This document shows, piece after piece, positions 15,934-26,637 of a stretch of DNA of 56,761 bases. The translations under genes and the position numbers were made by a program. This stretch comes from Candidatus Chlorobium masyuteum. Lineage in GTDB: Bacteria; Bacteroidota; Chlorobiia; Chlorobiales; Chlorobiaceae. Within the stretch, counting starts at the first letter, position 1, and each line of letters starts with the position of its first letter. The stretch spans positions 617,501 to 674,261 of the forward strand of contig NZ_JAAORA010000001.1 in NCBI RefSeq assembly GCF_011601315.1, given 5' to 3'. The notes beneath the pieces are model-generated. The model was given only the letters and a program-made list of their open reading frames with translations. It made no database searches and was not told the origin of the DNA.

Positions 15934-16776
15934 CTATAAAACACGCCGCATACCATCGTAAATCTTCTTCGCTTCTTCAGCGACAGCGAGTTCATAGTCA
16001 TCAATGGATAAAAACAACCCCGAGCCTGAAACTTCGGGATAGATAAGCGCACGGCTGACGTTGATCAGCGCACTTTGACGATCGGCATCAACGCCAAGAT
16101 CCACTGCTTCTTCAAGAGATCCTCCCTGGGCGCCAACTCCGGGAATAAGAAAAAAAAGACCCGGTGCCTCACGACGAATCTCGCCAAGCTGCGAACTTTT
16201 TGTCGCCCCCACAACAATACCTGCATTGGCATTTCGGCTCCAGGACTCCACTTTACCAAGAACAGACCGGTAGAGTGGCGTGCCATCCTGCATCAACTTC
16301 TCCTCAAAATCAGCCGACCCCTCATTTGAGGTAAGGCAAAGAACAAAAACCAGCTTCTCCTCATAGGAAAAAAAAGGCTCAAGGGAATCAAACCCCATAT
16401 ACGGGGCTACCGTCACCGCATCAAAAGGCCAGTGTTCAAAAAATGCCCGGGCGTACTTTCTGCTGGTATTGCCGATATCAGCACGCTTGGCATCGGCAAT
16501 AGTCATAATGGCATCAGGAATAGAGGCGAGCGTGTTTTCCATATCCTGCAAGCCGGAAATACCCCTTGCTTCGTAAAAAGCGGTATTGATCTTGTAAGCG
16601 ACTGCTACATCACTGGTTGCCCTTATAATAGCACGATTAAACTCAAGAACCGGATTTGCGTAGGCCGAAAAAAGATCGGGGATTTTATCAGGATCGCTGT
16701 CCAGCCCGACACAAAGGAGAGATTTCAACGATGATATCCGGCGGTTTGCCTTATCCCGAACTGAACTCATAAGCAC
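15934..16776 (-). CDS. pyrF: Orotidine-5'-phosphate decarboxylase, type II
   Basis: A 280-residue OMP decarboxylase, the last step to UMP. The catalytic D-A-K-R-A-D-I-G-N-T-S block is present (about 93-103). Length and the L-C-V-G-L-D-S-D-P start identify the longer type II (subfamily 2) enzyme rather than the 230-residue E. coli type. The phosphate-binding end reads I-N-V-S-R-A-L-I-Y-P. The start may be Met1 or Met3; both precede the same core. It faces ftsH across a 249-bp divergent region. Confidence 0.95.
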   Translation of the reverse strand: MLMSSVRDKANRRISSLKSLLCVGLDSDPDKIPDLFSAYANPVLEFNRAIIRATSDVAVAYKINTAFYEARGISGLQDMENTLASIPDAIMTIADAKRADIGNTSRKYARAFFEHWPFDAVTVAPYMGFDSLEPFFSYEEKLVFVLCLTSNEGSADFEEKLMQDGTPLYRSVLGKVESWSRNANAGIVVGATKSSQLGEIRREAPGLFFLIPGVGAQGGSLEEAVDLGVDADRQSALINVSRALIYPEVSGSGLFLSIDDYELAVAEEAKKIYDGMRRVL

Positions 16777-17025
16777 CCTCTCTCACGTTTTGTAATAATC
16801 CGGAACGCACCTTCTTCGGCAGGGAAAACTGCATGGAATGAAGAGATCCGGGTATGAAACCCGCGCTGGGAATGAAACTTATAGCCGCAGGAATACATTT
16901 TAAGAGTTGTAATATATAATATGTTTTCTTGCGATATGCTTCATTAAATGAAAGAATCCCGTAAATTAAAGGCCATTAATACCCTGAGAAGCAAGGCCTG
17001 TCATTATAACCATGATTGTTGATTG

Positions 17026-19131
17026 ATGTCAAAAAAAACGAGTAGACCTTCAAATCCCTATAAAAACGAACCGGAAAGCAACCTGCCGCGGCCGAAATTC
17101 TCGATAATGTACTATGTGGTTGTTATTGTTCTTCTCATCGGAATTCAGCTTGCCTTTTTCTGGTCAGGCTCCACGCAGGAAATCCCGTACAGCACATTCC
17201 GCAAACTTATCGCTGAAAACAAAATTGAATCGGTCAAGATAGCACCGGAAAGAATATATCTCAAGCTCAAACCGGGTTCGGTTACAGGTGTTGCAGTCAA
17301 GGAACCGAAAAAAGAGGGGCCGGGGATCCTGCCCCAGTCATCTTCGAAGCCGGATGAAATTTTCGTTAATCCGGTACGCGATGACGGCCTGATTGAGCTG
17401 CTCGAAAGTAAGGGAATCAAATACCAGGGTTTGCCAAGCAGCACCTGGATCAGCGAACTGCTGCAATGGATTCTCCCGTTCGCCCTGCTTCTCGGCATCT
17501 ACTTTTTTGTATTCCGTCGTATGGGCGGGCCGGGCTCACAGTTCATGAATATCAGCAAAAACAAGGCGGCTCTTTATGAAAACCTGGATGAGCATACCCG
17601 CATAACATTCAAGGATGTAGCCGGACTCGATGAGGCAAAAGCCGAAGTCATGGAGGTAGTCGATTTCCTCAAGGATCCGAAAAAGTATACAACGCTCGGC
17701 GGCAAGCTACCGAAAGGGGTGCTGCTTGTGGGCCCTCCCGGAACCGGCAAAACCCTTCTTGCCAAAGCCGTAGCCGGAGAAGCCGATGTGCCGTTTTTCA
17801 GCATCAGCGGCTCGGATTTTGTTGAGATGTTTGTCGGTGTCGGTGCCGCAAGAGTCCGGGACCTTTTCAAGCAGGCCAAGGAGAAAGCCCCCTGTATCAT
17901 CTTTATTGATGAAATTGATGCTGTGGGCCGTAGCCGGGGCAAAGGCGCCATGATGGGCGCCAATGACGAAAGGGAGAACACCCTCAACCAGCTTCTGGTG
18001 GAAATGGACGGATTTGCAACCGACAAGGGGGTAATCCTGATGGCTGCAACCAACCGGCCCGACGTGCTCGATTCCGCCCTGCTCAGGCCCGGCCGTTTTG
18101 ACCGTCAGATCATGGTCGATAAACCGGATCTGAAAGGACGTATCGATATTTTCAAGGTGCACACCAAAAAGCTTTCGCTCTCTGCAGATGTCAATCTGAA
18201 GGCACTCGCCTCGCAGACTCCGGGATTTGCCGGTGCGGAAATTGCCAATGCTGCAAATGAAGCCGCCCTGCTTGCCTCACGCCGAAACAAGCAGAGCATT
18301 GAAATGAAAGATTTTGAAGATGCCATCGAACGGGTTGTGGCCGGACTTGAGAAAAAGAACAAGGTGATCAACCCGCGTGAAAAGCAGATCGTAGCCTATC
18401 ATGAAGCGGGCCATGCCATTGTCGGCTGGATGATGCCGGAGAACGATCCGGTGCAGAAAATATCCATCGTTCCTCGAGGAATGAGCGCACTCGGCTATAC
18501 CATGAATATCCCGCTTGAAGATCGTTATCTCATGACAAAAAACGAGCTTCTTGCGCGAATCTGCAGTCTTCTCGGAGGCCGCATTGCCGAACAGATCATC
18601 TTCAATGAAATTTCGACCGGAGCACAGAATGACCTTGAAAAAGTCACCAGTATAGCCTACAACATGGTGATGGTTTACGGCATGAGTGACAAGCTCGGCA
18701 ACCTCTCCTTCTTTGAGAGCAACAACCCTTACTACGGCAGCCCCGGCATAGACAAAAAGTACAGTGAAGAGACCGCACGGCTTATCGACAGAGAGGTCAT
18801 GGCTATCGTCGAAGAGTCCCGTATCAAAGTCACGGAACTCCTTACCCGGAACCGCGAAAAACTTGAAAAACTCGCCTCTGAACTGCTGCTGAAGGAGATG
18901 CTGCAGTACAATCAGATCGAGGAGATTCTCGGGAAACGACCTGAGGGACTTTTTCCTGTACATCTCGAAGAGGAGCTCCTCCCGGACATTGATGAAGAGA
19001 GCGTTGAAAAGGACACCTCGCCGAAAGAATCGGCTGCAAATGGTTCTGCGCCTCTCAGCGATACCGAGCAGGCTGAACTTGAAGCCGCTGTCGCACGACT
19101 CAAAGAGGCTCGAAACATACCGGAAAACTGA
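17026..19131 (+). CDS. ftsH: ATP-dependent zinc metalloprotease FtsH
   Basis: A 701-residue membrane AAA+ protease that extracts and degrades membrane and short-lived cytosolic proteins. Two N-terminal membrane helices (about 28-45 and 143-163) flank a periplasmic domain. The AAA+ module has Walker A G-P-P-G-T-G-K-T at 236-243, Walker B I-I-F-I-D-E-I-D and the pore loop with F-V-G. The zinc site H-E-A-G-H is at about 459-463. The acidic tail is long compared with E. coli. A TTG directly before the ATG (17023) is not taken as the start. acyP follows 12 bases after the stop and is probably co-transcribed. Confidence 0.97.
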   Translation: MSKKTSRPSNPYKNEPESNLPRPKFSIMYYVVVIVLLIGIQLAFFWSGSTQEIPYSTFRKLIAENKIESVKIAPERIYLKLKPGSVTGVAVKEPKKEGPGILPQSSSKPDEIFVNPVRDDGLIELLESKGIKYQGLPSSTWISELLQWILPFALLLGIYFFVFRRMGGPGSQFMNISKNKAALYENLDEHTRITFKDVAGLDEAKAEVMEVVDFLKDPKKYTTLGGKLPKGVLLVGPPGTGKTLLAKAVAGEADVPFFSISGSDFVEMFVGVGAARVRDLFKQAKEKAPCIIFIDEIDAVGRSRGKGAMMGANDERENTLNQLLVEMDGFATDKGVILMAATNRPDVLDSALLRPGRFDRQIMVDKPDLKGRIDIFKVHTKKLSLSADVNLKALASQTPGFAGAEIANAANEAALLASRRNKQSIEMKDFEDAIERVVAGLEKKNKVINPREKQIVAYHEAGHAIVGWMMPENDPVQKISIVPRGMSALGYTMNIPLEDRYLMTKNELLARICSLLGGRIAEQIIFNEISTGAQNDLEKVTSIAYNMVMVYGMSDKLGNLSFFESNNPYYGSPGIDKKYSEETARLIDREVMAIVEESRIKVTELLTRNREKLEKLASELLLKEMLQYNQIEEILGKRPEGLFPVHLEEELLPDIDEESVEKDTSPKESAANGSAPLSDTEQAELEAAVARLKEARNIPEN

Positions 19132-19143
19132 GCATTCAGGTTT

Positions 19144-19419
19144 ATGCAGAAAAGGATGCATTTGACCGTCTCCGGTCTTGTACAAGGAGTTGGGTTCCGA
19201 ATGTTCATTGACCGGGTTGCCAATGAGCTCAATCTGCATGGCTGGGTAAAAAACAGGCCCGACGGCACCGTTGAAATCGAGGCTCAGGGAGCAGAGGAAA
19301 AGCTTGATGAGCTTTTCAGACGGGCAGAAAAAGGGCCCTCCCGCGCCCGGGTCACCGGAATAAAACGAATGGAGATGGCGCCGGACCACTCGTTTTGCGG
19401 CTTTACCGTTTTGCTGTAA
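19144..19419 (+). CDS. acyP: Acylphosphatase
   Basis: A 91-residue ferredoxin-like alpha/beta sandwich that hydrolyses acyl phosphates. Catalytic Arg19 lies in V-Q-G-V-G-F-R and catalytic Asn37 in G-W-V-K-N-R-P-D-G. The family closing segment F-C-G-F-T-V is present. It sits 12 bases after ftsH, and a perfect palindromic terminator follows. Confidence 0.94.
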   Translation: MQKRMHLTVSGLVQGVGFRMFIDRVANELNLHGWVKNRPDGTVEIEAQGAEEKLDELFRRAEKGPSRARVTGIKRMEMAPDHSFCGFTVLL

Positions 19420-19440
19420 CCGAACTGAAAAAATGGCAAT

Positions 19441-19470
19441 AAAAAAGGCAGGAGATCTCCTGCCTTTTTT
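19441..19470. terminator. Palindromic terminator after acyP
   Basis: A perfect 30-base palindrome: AAAAAAGGCAGGAGA paired with TCTCCTGCCTTTTTT. It has A and T runs on both sides, so it works for the ftsH-acyP transcript and for the opposite-strand tRNA-Val transcript. Confidence 0.92.
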
Positions 19471-19488
19471 ATCATGTAGTGATGAGTG

Positions 19489-19562
19489 TGGGTCCCGAGG
19501 GATTCGAACCCCCGACCTACTGGGTGTAAACCAGCCGCTCTAACCAACTGAGCTAGGAACCC
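19489..19562 (-). tRNA. tRNA-Val (anticodon UAC)
   Basis: On the minus strand the acceptor arm GGGTTCC pairs with GGGACCC, with one T-G wobble, and the discriminator is A. The D-arm (AGCTCAGTTGGTTAGAGC) and the T-arm (GGGGGTTCGAATCCCTC) are canonical. The anticodon loop TTTACAC gives UAC, which reads Val GUA/GUG. The CCA end is not encoded. About 74 nt. Confidence 0.95.
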
Positions 19563-19814
19563 GTGAAAGGCCATAAGTATAGTATAAATTCCCCGGAAGA
19601 ACAAATAGAAAAATCACACAGAGCAAGCTCTCCATTCCGGCTATTTGTATGCCTTCACGAAAAAGCATAAATTCAGGCCAACCAAGTTATTACTCAAGGG
19701 TCCCCCTGTTTATTGTCATGCATCCTGACCTGGTCGGGAGAATGAAGCAATCAACGTGCAAAACAAATAAATTGCAGGACCAGTATAAAGCGGCAACCTT
19801 TTTTCTTCATCATT

Positions 19815-20963
19815 ATGCGATCAATAGCCATTCTCGGCTCTACCGGCTCCATCGGTGTCAGTACCCTTGATGTTGTAAGACAGCACCCGGATAAATTCAA
19901 CGTAACCGGCCTTGCCGCTGGCCGTGATATAACGCTGCTTGCTGAACAGATCAGGGAGTTCAGGCCTGAAGCGGTTTCTGTAAGGGATGAAGAGTCCATA
20001 GCAAAACTGCATGCCCTTCTGGGAGAGTACAAACCTTCTATTTTGTCAGGCAGTGAAGGTGCTTCAGCCATTGCCTCCGCAGATGGACCGGATATGGTTG
20101 TGTCGGCTATTGTCGGTGCAGCAGGCCTGCTGCCTACGGTAAGCGCCATAAAGGCCGGAAAACATATCGCTCTGGCCAACAAGGAGACGCTTGTGGTCGC
20201 GGGTCAACTGGTATCTGATCTTGTAAAAAAGTATAAGGTGCAGCTTCTGCCCGTTGACAGTGAGCACTCAGCCATTTTCCAGTCGCTTGAAGGTCACCGC
20301 ACCGAGGATGTCGAACGCATCATTCTGACCGCTTCAGGCGGGCCATTCCGGAATACATCAGCTGAAGAGCTGAAAAACGTCGGCCTCGAACAGGCCCTGA
20401 AACATCCCCAGTGGAGCATGGGAGCAAAAATCACCATTGACTCCGCAACCATGATGAACAAAGGCCTTGAAGTAATTGAAGCTCACTGGCTCTTTAATAT
20501 GCCTGCCGAAAAAATTGGTGTTGTGGTTCATCCCCAGAGTATCATTCACTCCATGGTTGAATATATAGACGGATGCGTCATTGCCCAGTTGGGGGCACCC
20601 GACATGCGCGCTCCGATTGCCTATGCCCTCTCATACCCGGAAAGGTGCATAAGCGGCATCCAGAAACTGGATCTGATAAAAATCGGAACGCTGACGTTTG
20701 AGGAACCCGATATGGTGCGATTCCCTGCGCTTCGACTTGCATTTGATGCCTTGAAAGCCGGCCGCACCTACCCGGCAGTGCTGAATGCGGCCAATGAGAT
20801 TGCTGTAGCCGCTTTTCTTGATAAAAAAATCGCTTTTGTCGATATTGCCGCCACAGTCGAAAAAACCATGCAGGCCCACGATGCATTTACACCGGTCGAA
20901 CTTGACGAGTACCTGATGGCTGACCGCTGGGCCAGGGATACAGCAACCAAATTTATCTCATAA
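19815..20963 (+). CDS. dxr: 1-deoxy-D-xylulose-5-phosphate reductoisomerase
   Basis: A 382-residue enzyme converting DXP to MEP with NADPH, the committed step of the non-mevalonate isoprenoid route, which would feed carotenoid, quinone and chlorophyll tails. The NADPH loop G-S-T-G-S-I-G is at 8-14. The metal/substrate segment D-S-E-H-S-A-I-F is at 148-155, followed by T-A-S-G-G-P-F-R and M-G[14 protein letters not shown], all hallmark blocks. rseP begins 79 bases later, the common dxr-rseP arrangement. Confidence 0.97.
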   Translation: MRSIAILGSTGSIGVSTLDVVRQHPDKFNVTGLAAGRDITLLAEQIREFRPEAVSVRDEESIAKLHALLGEYKPSILSGSEGASAIASADGPDMVVSAIVGAAGLLPTVSAIKAGKHIALANKETLVVAGQLVSDLVKKYKVQLLPVDSEHSAIFQSLEGHRTEDVERIILTASGGPFRNTSAEELKNVGLEQALKHPQWSMGAKITIDSATMMNKGLEVIEAHWLFNMPAEKIGVVVHPQSIIHSMVEYIDGCVIAQLGAPDMRAPIAYALSYPERCISGIQKLDLIKIGTLTFEEPDMVRFPALRLAFDALKAGRTYPAVLNAANEIAVAAFLDKKIAFVDIAATVEKTMQAHDAFTPVELDEYLMADRWARDTATKFIS

Positions 20964-21042
20964 CCGAGTAAACCAACAAGAGCACACAATTCGCCCATAA
21001 ACGAGGGGCAGATGGTGAGCTCTCCTGAAACGAAGGATACCT

Positions 21043-22404
21043 ATGGACATTCTGAGTACTGCATTTTTTTTCATTCTCGCCATCTTCATTCTGGTAACGG
21101 CCCATGAACTCGGCCATTTTCTGACGGCGAAACTCTTCGGCATGAGGGTCGACAAATTTTACATCGGATTCGATTTTTTCGACATGCGGCTCTGGAAAAA
21201 GAAGATCGGAGAGACTGAATACGGCATTGGCGTCTTTCCCCTCGGCGGTTATGTCAAGATTGCCGGTATGGTCGATGAAAGCCTCGATACAAACTTTCAG
21301 AACACAAAGCCGGAACCATGGGAGTTCCGCGCAAAACCGGCATGGCAGCGACTGATTGTGCTTGCAGGCGGAGTAGCCATGAACATGATTCTTGCTACCC
21401 TTATCTTTATCGGTCTTACCCTTGTTCTCGGCGAATCAAGGACAAGCATCAACAGCCCGGCTTTCGTTGAGAAGGGCTCGGTTTTTGAAGCGATGGGCAT
21501 GAAAACCGGCGACCGGTTTGTACTGGTGAACGGCAGATCCCTGCCAAGCTGGGAAGAGGTGCTGGATCCTGAACTGCTGACCGCCCGAACACTCGCCTAT
21601 ACGATTGATCGCGACGGGAAAAACATCACCATCAATGCGCCGTCGAACATCATGTCGCGCATCAACGATCAGCAGGGGCTCGGCATCCGGCCTACCATCC
21701 CGCCGGTCATTGACGAAACGCTGGCGCAGCAGCCTGCAAGTCTGGCAGGAATAAAATCCGGCGGACTCATTACCGCCATCAATGGATTCCCGGTCACAGA
21801 CTGGACCGAAGTTGTCGGAATCATCTCCGCAAATGCCTCCAAACCCATCAGCATTACCTGGTACTATATGGAACCTGTGCAGGGCAGAGAGATCAGTGCC
21901 GAAAAACTTCGCACTGAAGGCCGCGCATTTGTAACCACTGTAGTGCCGAGCAAAGCCGGAAAAATAGGTATTTCACTCAAACAAACAATCGCAAGTGAAC
22001 GAAGAAAACTCGGCGTTGGCGGCTCAATACTCAGCGGTATCAACCAGAGCTGGAAAATGAGCGTCATGACCGTCCAGGGATTTGCAAAAATTTTCTCCGG
22101 AGAGGAGGATTTCCGCAAATCGGTAGGAGGCCCCATCAAGATTGCCAAAATCGCCAGCAGAAGCGCTGAACAGGGCCCGGTCAGCTTCCTTTATTTTCTC
22201 TCAATGCTCTCGATCTCGCTTGCAATCATCAATATTCTGCCGGTTCCTGCGCTTGACGGCGGCCAGTTTGTGCTCAACGCCGTGGAAGGGATTATTGGAC
22301 GGGAATTACCTTTCGAGGTAAAGATGCGTATTCAGCAGATCGGCATGGCACTTTTGCTGGCACTCTTTGCATTCATTCTCATCAACGATATTTTCAATCC
22401 CTGA
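21043..22404 (+). CDS. rseP: Site-2 intramembrane zinc metalloprotease RseP
   Basis: A 453-residue M50 protease that cuts transmembrane anti-sigma factors or signal-peptide remnants. The active site H-E-L-G-H is at 21-25 in the first helix. The second motif, L-P-V-P-A-L-D-G-G, lies in a C-terminal helix. A PDZ domain ([18 protein letters not shown]) is clear around residues 225-285, with a more degenerate one before it. It is in the dxr-rseP-prfA run, with prfA starting 18 bases after. Confidence 0.94.
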   Translation: MDILSTAFFFILAIFILVTAHELGHFLTAKLFGMRVDKFYIGFDFFDMRLWKKKIGETEYGIGVFPLGGYVKIAGMVDESLDTNFQNTKPEPWEFRAKPAWQRLIVLAGGVAMNMILATLIFIGLTLVLGESRTSINSPAFVEKGSVFEAMGMKTGDRFVLVNGRSLPSWEEVLDPELLTARTLAYTIDRDGKNITINAPSNIMSRINDQQGLGIRPTIPPVIDETLAQQPASLAGIKSGGLITAINGFPVTDWTEVVGIISANASKPISITWYYMEPVQGREISAEKLRTEGRAFVTTVVPSKAGKIGISLKQTIASERRKLGVGGSILSGINQSWKMSVMTVQGFAKIFSGEEDFRKSVGGPIKIAKIASRSAEQGPVSFLYFLSMLSISLAIINILPVPALDGGQFVLNAVEGIIGRELPFEVKMRIQQIGMALLLALFAFILINDIFNP

Positions 22405-22422
22405 GCCTGACAGCCCGACCCG

Positions 22423-23496
22423 ATGCTTGATAAACTGCAATCCATAAAAGAAAAACATCTCGATCTTGAACAGTTGCTGGCTGATCCGAATGCAGCAACT
22501 GATCAGGCCCGATTCAGAAAACTCAACAAGGAGTACAGCGACCTCCGGGAGATCGTGCAGGCCTATGATACCTATGGCCAGGCAAAAACAGAGCTTGATC
22601 AATCGAGAAAGCTGCTGGACAGCGAAAGCGATCCGGAGATGCGGGAGCTTGTCCAGTCGGAAATCAGCGAACTCCAGAAAAGGCTGCCGGAACTTGAGCA
22701 GCATCTGAAGGTTCTGCTTCTGCCGAAGGATGAAGCAGATTCACGTAACGTTATCGTCGAAATCAGGGCCGGTACCGGTGGTGAGGAGGCTGCACTGTTT
22801 GCGGCTGATATCCTGCGAATGTATCAGCGCTATGCCGAAAAACAGGGCTGGAAGTGTGAAGTCCTTCACTACAATGAAAGCTCCATGCCGGGAGGATTCC
22901 GCGAAATCACGCTCGAAGTGAGCGGCCACGATGTCTACGGTACCATGAAATACGAGAGCGGAGTACACCGTGTACAGCGCGTCCCCGACACGGAGACGCA
23001 GGGTCGAATCCACACTTCGGCCGTAAGCGTTGCCGTACTGCCGGAGGCCGAAGAGGTCGATGTAGAGATCCGCAGGGAGGATCTCCGTTTCGACACCTAC
23101 AGAAGCGGAGGAAAAGGAGGCCAGAACGTCAACAAGGTGGAGACCGCAGTCCGGATCACGCATATGCCTACCGGAATTGTCTCTGCCTGTCAGGAGGAGC
23201 GCTCCCAGCTCCAGAACAAGGAGCGGGCCATGAAAATGCTCCGAACAAAACTCTACGACATCCTGCTTGCCGAGCAGATACAGCAACGGGCGGACCTTCG
23301 CCGCTCAATGGTCACAACCGGTGACCGAAGCGCCAAGATCCGCACCTACAACTATCCGCAATCGCGTGTAACCGATCACCGGATAGGATTTACGAGCCAT
23401 GCCCTTCCGCAGATTCTGCAGGGTGAAATTCAGGACATTATCGATGCCCTCAAAATGCATGACCAGGCCGAACGACTGAAAGCTGAACTGCAATGA
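22423..23496 (+). CDS. prfA: Peptide chain release factor 1
   Basis: A 357-residue RF1 that ends translation at UAA and UAG. The peptidyl-transferase motif G-G-Q is at 232-234 in G-G-K-G-G-Q-N-V-N. The codon-recognition region reads R-V-P-D-T-E, corresponding to the P-x-T tripeptide of RF1 and not the S-P-F of RF2. No frameshift, as used by prfB, is present. The methyltransferase prmC, often adjacent, is absent here. Confidence 0.96.
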   Translation: MLDKLQSIKEKHLDLEQLLADPNAATDQARFRKLNKEYSDLREIVQAYDTYGQAKTELDQSRKLLDSESDPEMRELVQSEISELQKRLPELEQHLKVLLLPKDEADSRNVIVEIRAGTGGEEAALFAADILRMYQRYAEKQGWKCEVLHYNESSMPGGFREITLEVSGHDVYGTMKYESGVHRVQRVPDTETQGRIHTSAVSVAVLPEAEEVDVEIRREDLRFDTYRSGGKGGQNVNKVETAVRITHMPTGIVSACQEERSQLQNKERAMKMLRTKLYDILLAEQIQQRADLRRSMVTTGDRSAKIRTYNYPQSRVTDHRIGFTSHALPQILQGEIQDIIDALKMHDQAERLKAELQ

Positions 23497-23615
23497 GAAA
23501 TCATCATTTCAGCGAATAGAGATTTTCATCTCAACTCTTTATATTTTTCCCGGTGCTTCCCCGGTAAAAACGGCACCGGCACTCTGCCCTAAACAAAACC
23601 TGTGGGACTCTGACA

Positions 23616-24227
23616 ATGGAAATGGATGCGACTGGAATCAGCAAAGGCAACTGGATTTTTTACGGGGAATTTGACCGGACAGCCGCCTATCTTTCCGACC
23701 AGAAAAAAATACTCGGCTTCAACCCTTTCTGCCACAGCGTTGAGCATACCGATGTAGAAAACGTCTACAGATGGCATTTCCGCGTTACCGATCCCCAGAA
23801 CAACCCCTTCGATGTCATCTTTTATGTCGAACAGACCGATGAACTGCTCGTAGAGCTGCCCGACAATATCGAGTGCTCTGACCCGGACAATCTGACCGAT
23901 GAGATGATCTCGCGCTATACGGTCGGAAGAAAGGTCCACTGGAAGCACTACCCTATGCCGAAGCAGGCTGATGATCCCGAAAACTACCTCTTCGTAGGCA
24001 AAGCTTCAGGAAAGCTTGATATGTTTCGCCAGGAGGGCAATAAAACAAAAGTCCACTTTGAATTGCAAATTGATGTCCGCTTTCTGCTCTACCCTGCATT
24101 CCGGATCATCCCGAAAAAAATTACCCGCTCCATGATCAACGCCGGAATGTCCATGATTATGCAGACCTCCACAAACCGGATATTCAGCGCCATTTCAAAA
24201 GACTTTGTAAAGATCGTGCATCTATAA
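23616..24227 (+). CDS. Conserved hypothetical protein, DUF1997/SRPBCC-like
   Basis: A 203-residue soluble protein not recognised with confidence. It has the look of a lipid- or pigment-binding SRPBCC fold: an N-terminal strand pair, [10 protein letters not shown], then a beta-rich centre ([16 protein letters not shown]) and a long C-terminal helix with many Met and Ile ([11 protein letters not shown]). The layout recalls DUF1997 proteins of phototrophs. The nitroreductase gene starts 15 bases after it, so the two are probably co-transcribed. A role in pigment or lipid metabolism would be a guess. Confidence 0.45.
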   Translation: MEMDATGISKGNWIFYGEFDRTAAYLSDQKKILGFNPFCHSVEHTDVENVYRWHFRVTDPQNNPFDVIFYVEQTDELLVELPDNIECSDPDNLTDEMISRYTVGRKVHWKHYPMPKQADDPENYLFVGKASGKLDMFRQEGNKTKVHFELQIDVRFLLYPAFRIIPKKITRSMINAGMSMIMQTSTNRIFSAISKDFVKIVHL

Positions 24228-24242
24228 TGAGGAGAACGGCCA

Positions 24243-24758
24243 ATGGACTTTTATGATCTCGTTACCAGGCGCAGCAGTATCCGAAGCTTTGACGCCAATA
24301 AAGCCATTCCCGAAGAGGTACTCCAGAGAATTCTCAACGCCGGAAGAGTGGCTCCATCGGCTAAAAACCTTCAGCCATGGCGCTTTCTTGTGGTAAGATC
24401 ACCGGAACTGCTTAAAAAAATCTACCCGGCCTATCCCCGCGACTGGATCCAGAGCGCACCCGCGCTGCTCATTGTTACCGGCAGGCGCGATCAGGCATGG
24501 GTGCGCAGCAGGGACGGTTACAACTCCCTCGAAACCGACCTCACCATTGCGATGGATCACCTGATCCTTGCCGCAACATGGGAAGGTATCGGCACCTGCT
24601 GGATTGCTGCCTTTGACCCCGCAATCCTTCATGATGCGCTCCAGCTGGACGCAGGTGACGAGATCTTTGCCTTCACCCCACTCGGCTACCCCGCAAAGGA
24701 TGCGGCACCCATGCAAAAAAACCGCAAAGCGCTGGACGAGATTGTAGAGTTTTTGTAA
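24243..24758 (+). CDS. Nitroreductase-family FMN oxidoreductase
   Basis: A 171-residue protein of the nitroreductase fold. The FMN phosphate-binding start R-R-S-S-I-R-S-F is at 9-16. The N-A-G-R-V-A-P-S-A-K-N-L-Q-P-W segment (about 33-47) and the mid-chain G-I-G-T-C-W-I are standard family blocks. It is a short version, close to the single-domain NADH/ferredoxin-type reductases found in anaerobes. The native substrate is unknown. It is the last gene before the minus-strand accessory cluster. Confidence 0.88.
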   Translation: MDFYDLVTRRSSIRSFDANKAIPEEVLQRILNAGRVAPSAKNLQPWRFLVVRSPELLKKIYPAYPRDWIQSAPALLIVTGRRDQAWVRSRDGYNSLETDLTIAMDHLILAATWEGIGTCWIAAFDPAILHDALQLDAGDEIFAFTPLGYPAKDAAPMQKNRKALDEIVEFL

Positions 24759-24813
24759 AAAACAGCATGGAATTCCCGGCTCAACTCTTCATCTTCCATA
24801 ACTCCTATAGGGC

Positions 24814-25668
24814 CTATCCCTTTCCCTTTCGAAACCGGTAGAGGCCTAACCCGACAGCACAGTTCAGCACGATGCTGACAATGGAGCCCGGAGCCGGAGA
24901 AACGACGATATCCGAACCGGGAACTACCCTGATAAAATCATGAAGCAGCAGCGGGCTACCAACCGCGTTGCTGACGGTATGCAGAAGCAGCAAAGGCCAT
25001 ACAGAACCGGTCAAGAGCCTGATCTCCCCGTAAACCAGAGACATGGCGATAACTCCGGCAAAGAGCATGGGGAAAAAGAGCGCTGGCCCCTGTGAATTGT
25101 ATGCAGCAAAGGATGCCCGGTCCAGAAAGAAAAGATAGTAGGGAATATGCCAGGCCGCCCAGACCGCACCCACCAGAACATGACCGACCAGATCATGCAC
25201 TCCCAGCGAAGAGATCCTCGGGGCGAGATAGCCGCGCCAGGCAAACTCCTCAAATATGTTCTTGACAAACGACGGCAAAAGAGCTATCAGAAAGAGGTGC
25301 AGAAAAACACCGGCTTTGTCGGGCGAAACATCAGGTAATGTGGTCAGCCCGGTTACAACCCCTATAAAGACAATAAGTACCGCAGAAAGGGGAAACAGAA
25401 CCAGACTCAGGAGATACCATCCGGCACTCTGTTTCAGCTCCGGCCGCAAGCCGAAATCCTTCCAGCCATCACCGCCAAAGCTCCGCAAAAACAGTGCTGT
25501 CAAAAGCGGTGCAACAATCCAGAGAAGCTGGCCCGCGCCTTCCACACCTGCTGGAATGCCTGATATCGCATCCAGCCCCCGACCAATCCACCCGATTGTA
25601 ATAGCGACAAACGCAAATATCCACAGATTACGGGTCGTGGATCTCTTGCTTTGCCTTCTGGTGCTCAT
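24814..25668 (-). CDS. CPBP-family intramembrane metalloprotease
   Basis: A 284-residue membrane protein with about seven hydrophobic helices and a basic N-terminus. The CPBP (CAAX-like, Abi) active site is visible: the E-E-x-x-x-R motif as E140-E141-F-A-W-R, then a His-containing helix with W-H-I-P-Y-Y, and a third motif region with L-L-L-H-T-V-S-N-A. This family includes prenyl-protein-type proteases and bacteriocin maturation or self-immunity proteins. Its position as the last gene of the cluster with a peptide precursor and a radical SAM maturase makes leader cleavage or immunity plausible, but that is inference. It follows the GyrI-like gene by 24 bases. Confidence 0.85.
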   Translation of the reverse strand: MSTRRQSKRSTTRNLWIFAFVAITIGWIGRGLDAISGIPAGVEGAGQLLWIVAPLLTALFLRSFGGDGWKDFGLRPELKQSAGWYLLSLVLFPLSAVLIVFIGVVTGLTTLPDVSPDKAGVFLHLFLIALLPSFVKNIFEEFAWRGYLAPRISSLGVHDLVGHVLVGAVWAAWHIPYYLFFLDRASFAAYNSQGPALFFPMLFAGVIAMSLVYGEIRLLTGSVWPLLLLHTVSNAVGSPLLLHDFIRVVPGSDIVVSPAPGSIVSIVLNCAVGLGLYRFRKGKG

Positions 25669-25692
25669 GTTACAGGTTTTGATGGTAAAAGG

Positions 25693-26178
25693 TTATGCAT
25701 CCGGAGAGCACGCTTTCATAATTGAGATCCATATCTCTACTTCACCCGAACCGGTGCGGATATCAAATCGCTGATCATAAACCTCAAAATCGGGCTTATG
25801 CGCCGACAGGTAACCCCCGTTCGGAAGCCACTTGTGCAGGATGCGCTCCCATGTTGCCCGAATGGTCGAGACCTGACCCTGATGCACGAAAACAGCATAC
25901 TCCTCTTCCAGAATGCGCATCCTGCCCAGCTCGGAGGGAAGTCCGGCAAAGGAGTCAACCTCTACACCGCTCATATACTCGATGCCCTCGGCATCATGAC
26001 CACACATAACGCCATAACAGGTAATTCCGAGTTGACCGGGTACCCGGCCAATCGCACGGAAATCCTTCCACTGTTCAGGAATGCTCCGTGCTGACTGCGT
26101 ATAAGCATGATAACGCCTCAACCCGCCAAGTAGCATAGGGCGGCCACGCTCAAAACGTATGGGTTCAAACTTCGGCAT
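25693..26178 (-). CDS. GyrI-like small-molecule-binding domain protein
   Basis: A 161-residue stand-alone effector-binding domain as in AraC-type regulators and GyrI (SHS2 repeats). Family features are the A-I-G-R-V-P-G segment, G-I-T-C-Y-G-V-M-C, and the second half with Y-A-V-F-V-H-Q-G-Q-V, I-R-A-T-W-E-R-I-L-H-K-W-L-P and the conserved Pro/Asp-Phe-Glu-Val-Tyr (P-D-F-E-V-Y). There is no DNA-binding domain. It may bind a small ligand or peptide product. It starts 12 bases after the tail-tube gene, so they are translationally close. Confidence 0.8.
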   Translation of the reverse strand: MPKFEPIRFERGRPMLLGGLRRYHAYTQSARSIPEQWKDFRAIGRVPGQLGITCYGVMCGHDAEGIEYMSGVEVDSFAGLPSELGRMRILEEEYAVFVHQGQVSTIRATWERILHKWLPNGGYLSAHKPDFEVYDQRFDIRTGSGEVEIWISIMKACSPDA

Positions 26179-26190
26179 GTTTTAACATAT

Positions 26191-26637
26191 TCATTCGATG
26201 GTTACTCCCTCATGGGCAAGCTCGATACTCTCGATAGCCACCTCGTTTCCTGAGGCCTTAAGGTCGGGGGATGAGATCTTCACCGGCCATGCGTTGCTCA
26301 TCTTCCAGACCATAACCGGCTCTCCCTGCTCATCAAGCATGGTGATCGTAACAGGTTTACGCTTGATTGTATTCATCTTCATCTCGCTGAACCAGCTCAA
26401 AAGGCTGCGCTCACCCCTGAATACCCCTTTTTTCAGGATCACATGACCTCGACGGATACCGGGCATCTTGATCGTGGCAAAGGTGGATGTGATGGGAGGT
26501 TTTTCGCCCTGCCTGTATTCGATGGGCTCTGTCTGCATGTCAAGACCGGTGACCTCCTGAAAGGAAATCCGTACAGTATCAAACGACACCAGAAAGTTAA
26601 ATCCATTGTACGGAAGCCTTGAACTGTCATCTGCCAT
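26191..26637 (-). CDS. Orphan contractile-tail tube protein (gp19/eCIS Pvc1 type)
   Basis: A 148-residue protein of the T4 gp19-like tube family found in phage tails and extracellular contractile injection systems. The order of blocks fits: N-F-L-V-S-F near the start, F-Q-E-V-T-G-L-D, then I-E-Y-R-Q-G, the strand with P-G-I-R-R-G-H-V-I-L-K-K-G-V-F, W-F-S-E-M, and the closing W-P-V-K-I-S-S-P-D-L-K-A-S-G-N-E-V-A-I-E-S-I-E-L. No sheath, baseplate, spike or AAA ATPase gene is adjacent. It lies in a cluster with a radical SAM maturase instead. A 195-bp gap separates it from that gene. Confidence 0.85.
   Translation of the reverse strand: MADDSSRLPYNGFNFLVSFDTVRISFQEVTGLDMQTEPIEYRQGEKPPITSTFATIKMPGIRRGHVILKKGVFRGERSLLSWFSEMKMNTIKRKPVTITMLDEQGEPVMVWKMSNAWPVKISSPDLKASGNEVAIESIELAHEGVTIE

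Noticed and set aside
15893-16000. glmS ribozyme or riboswitch in the pyrF-glmS gap
   Set aside because: The 117-base gap shows no recognisable ribozyme core.
18277-19389. Long minus-strand open frame (370 codons) opposite ftsH/acyP
   Set aside because: It is antisense to a clear ftsH and acyP with complete conserved motifs; its translation shows no recognisable fold. It is a shadow of high-GC codon use.
22423-23496. Release factor 2 (prfB) with programmed frameshift
   Set aside because: The frame is continuous and the codon-recognition motif is P-x-T-like, as in RF1.
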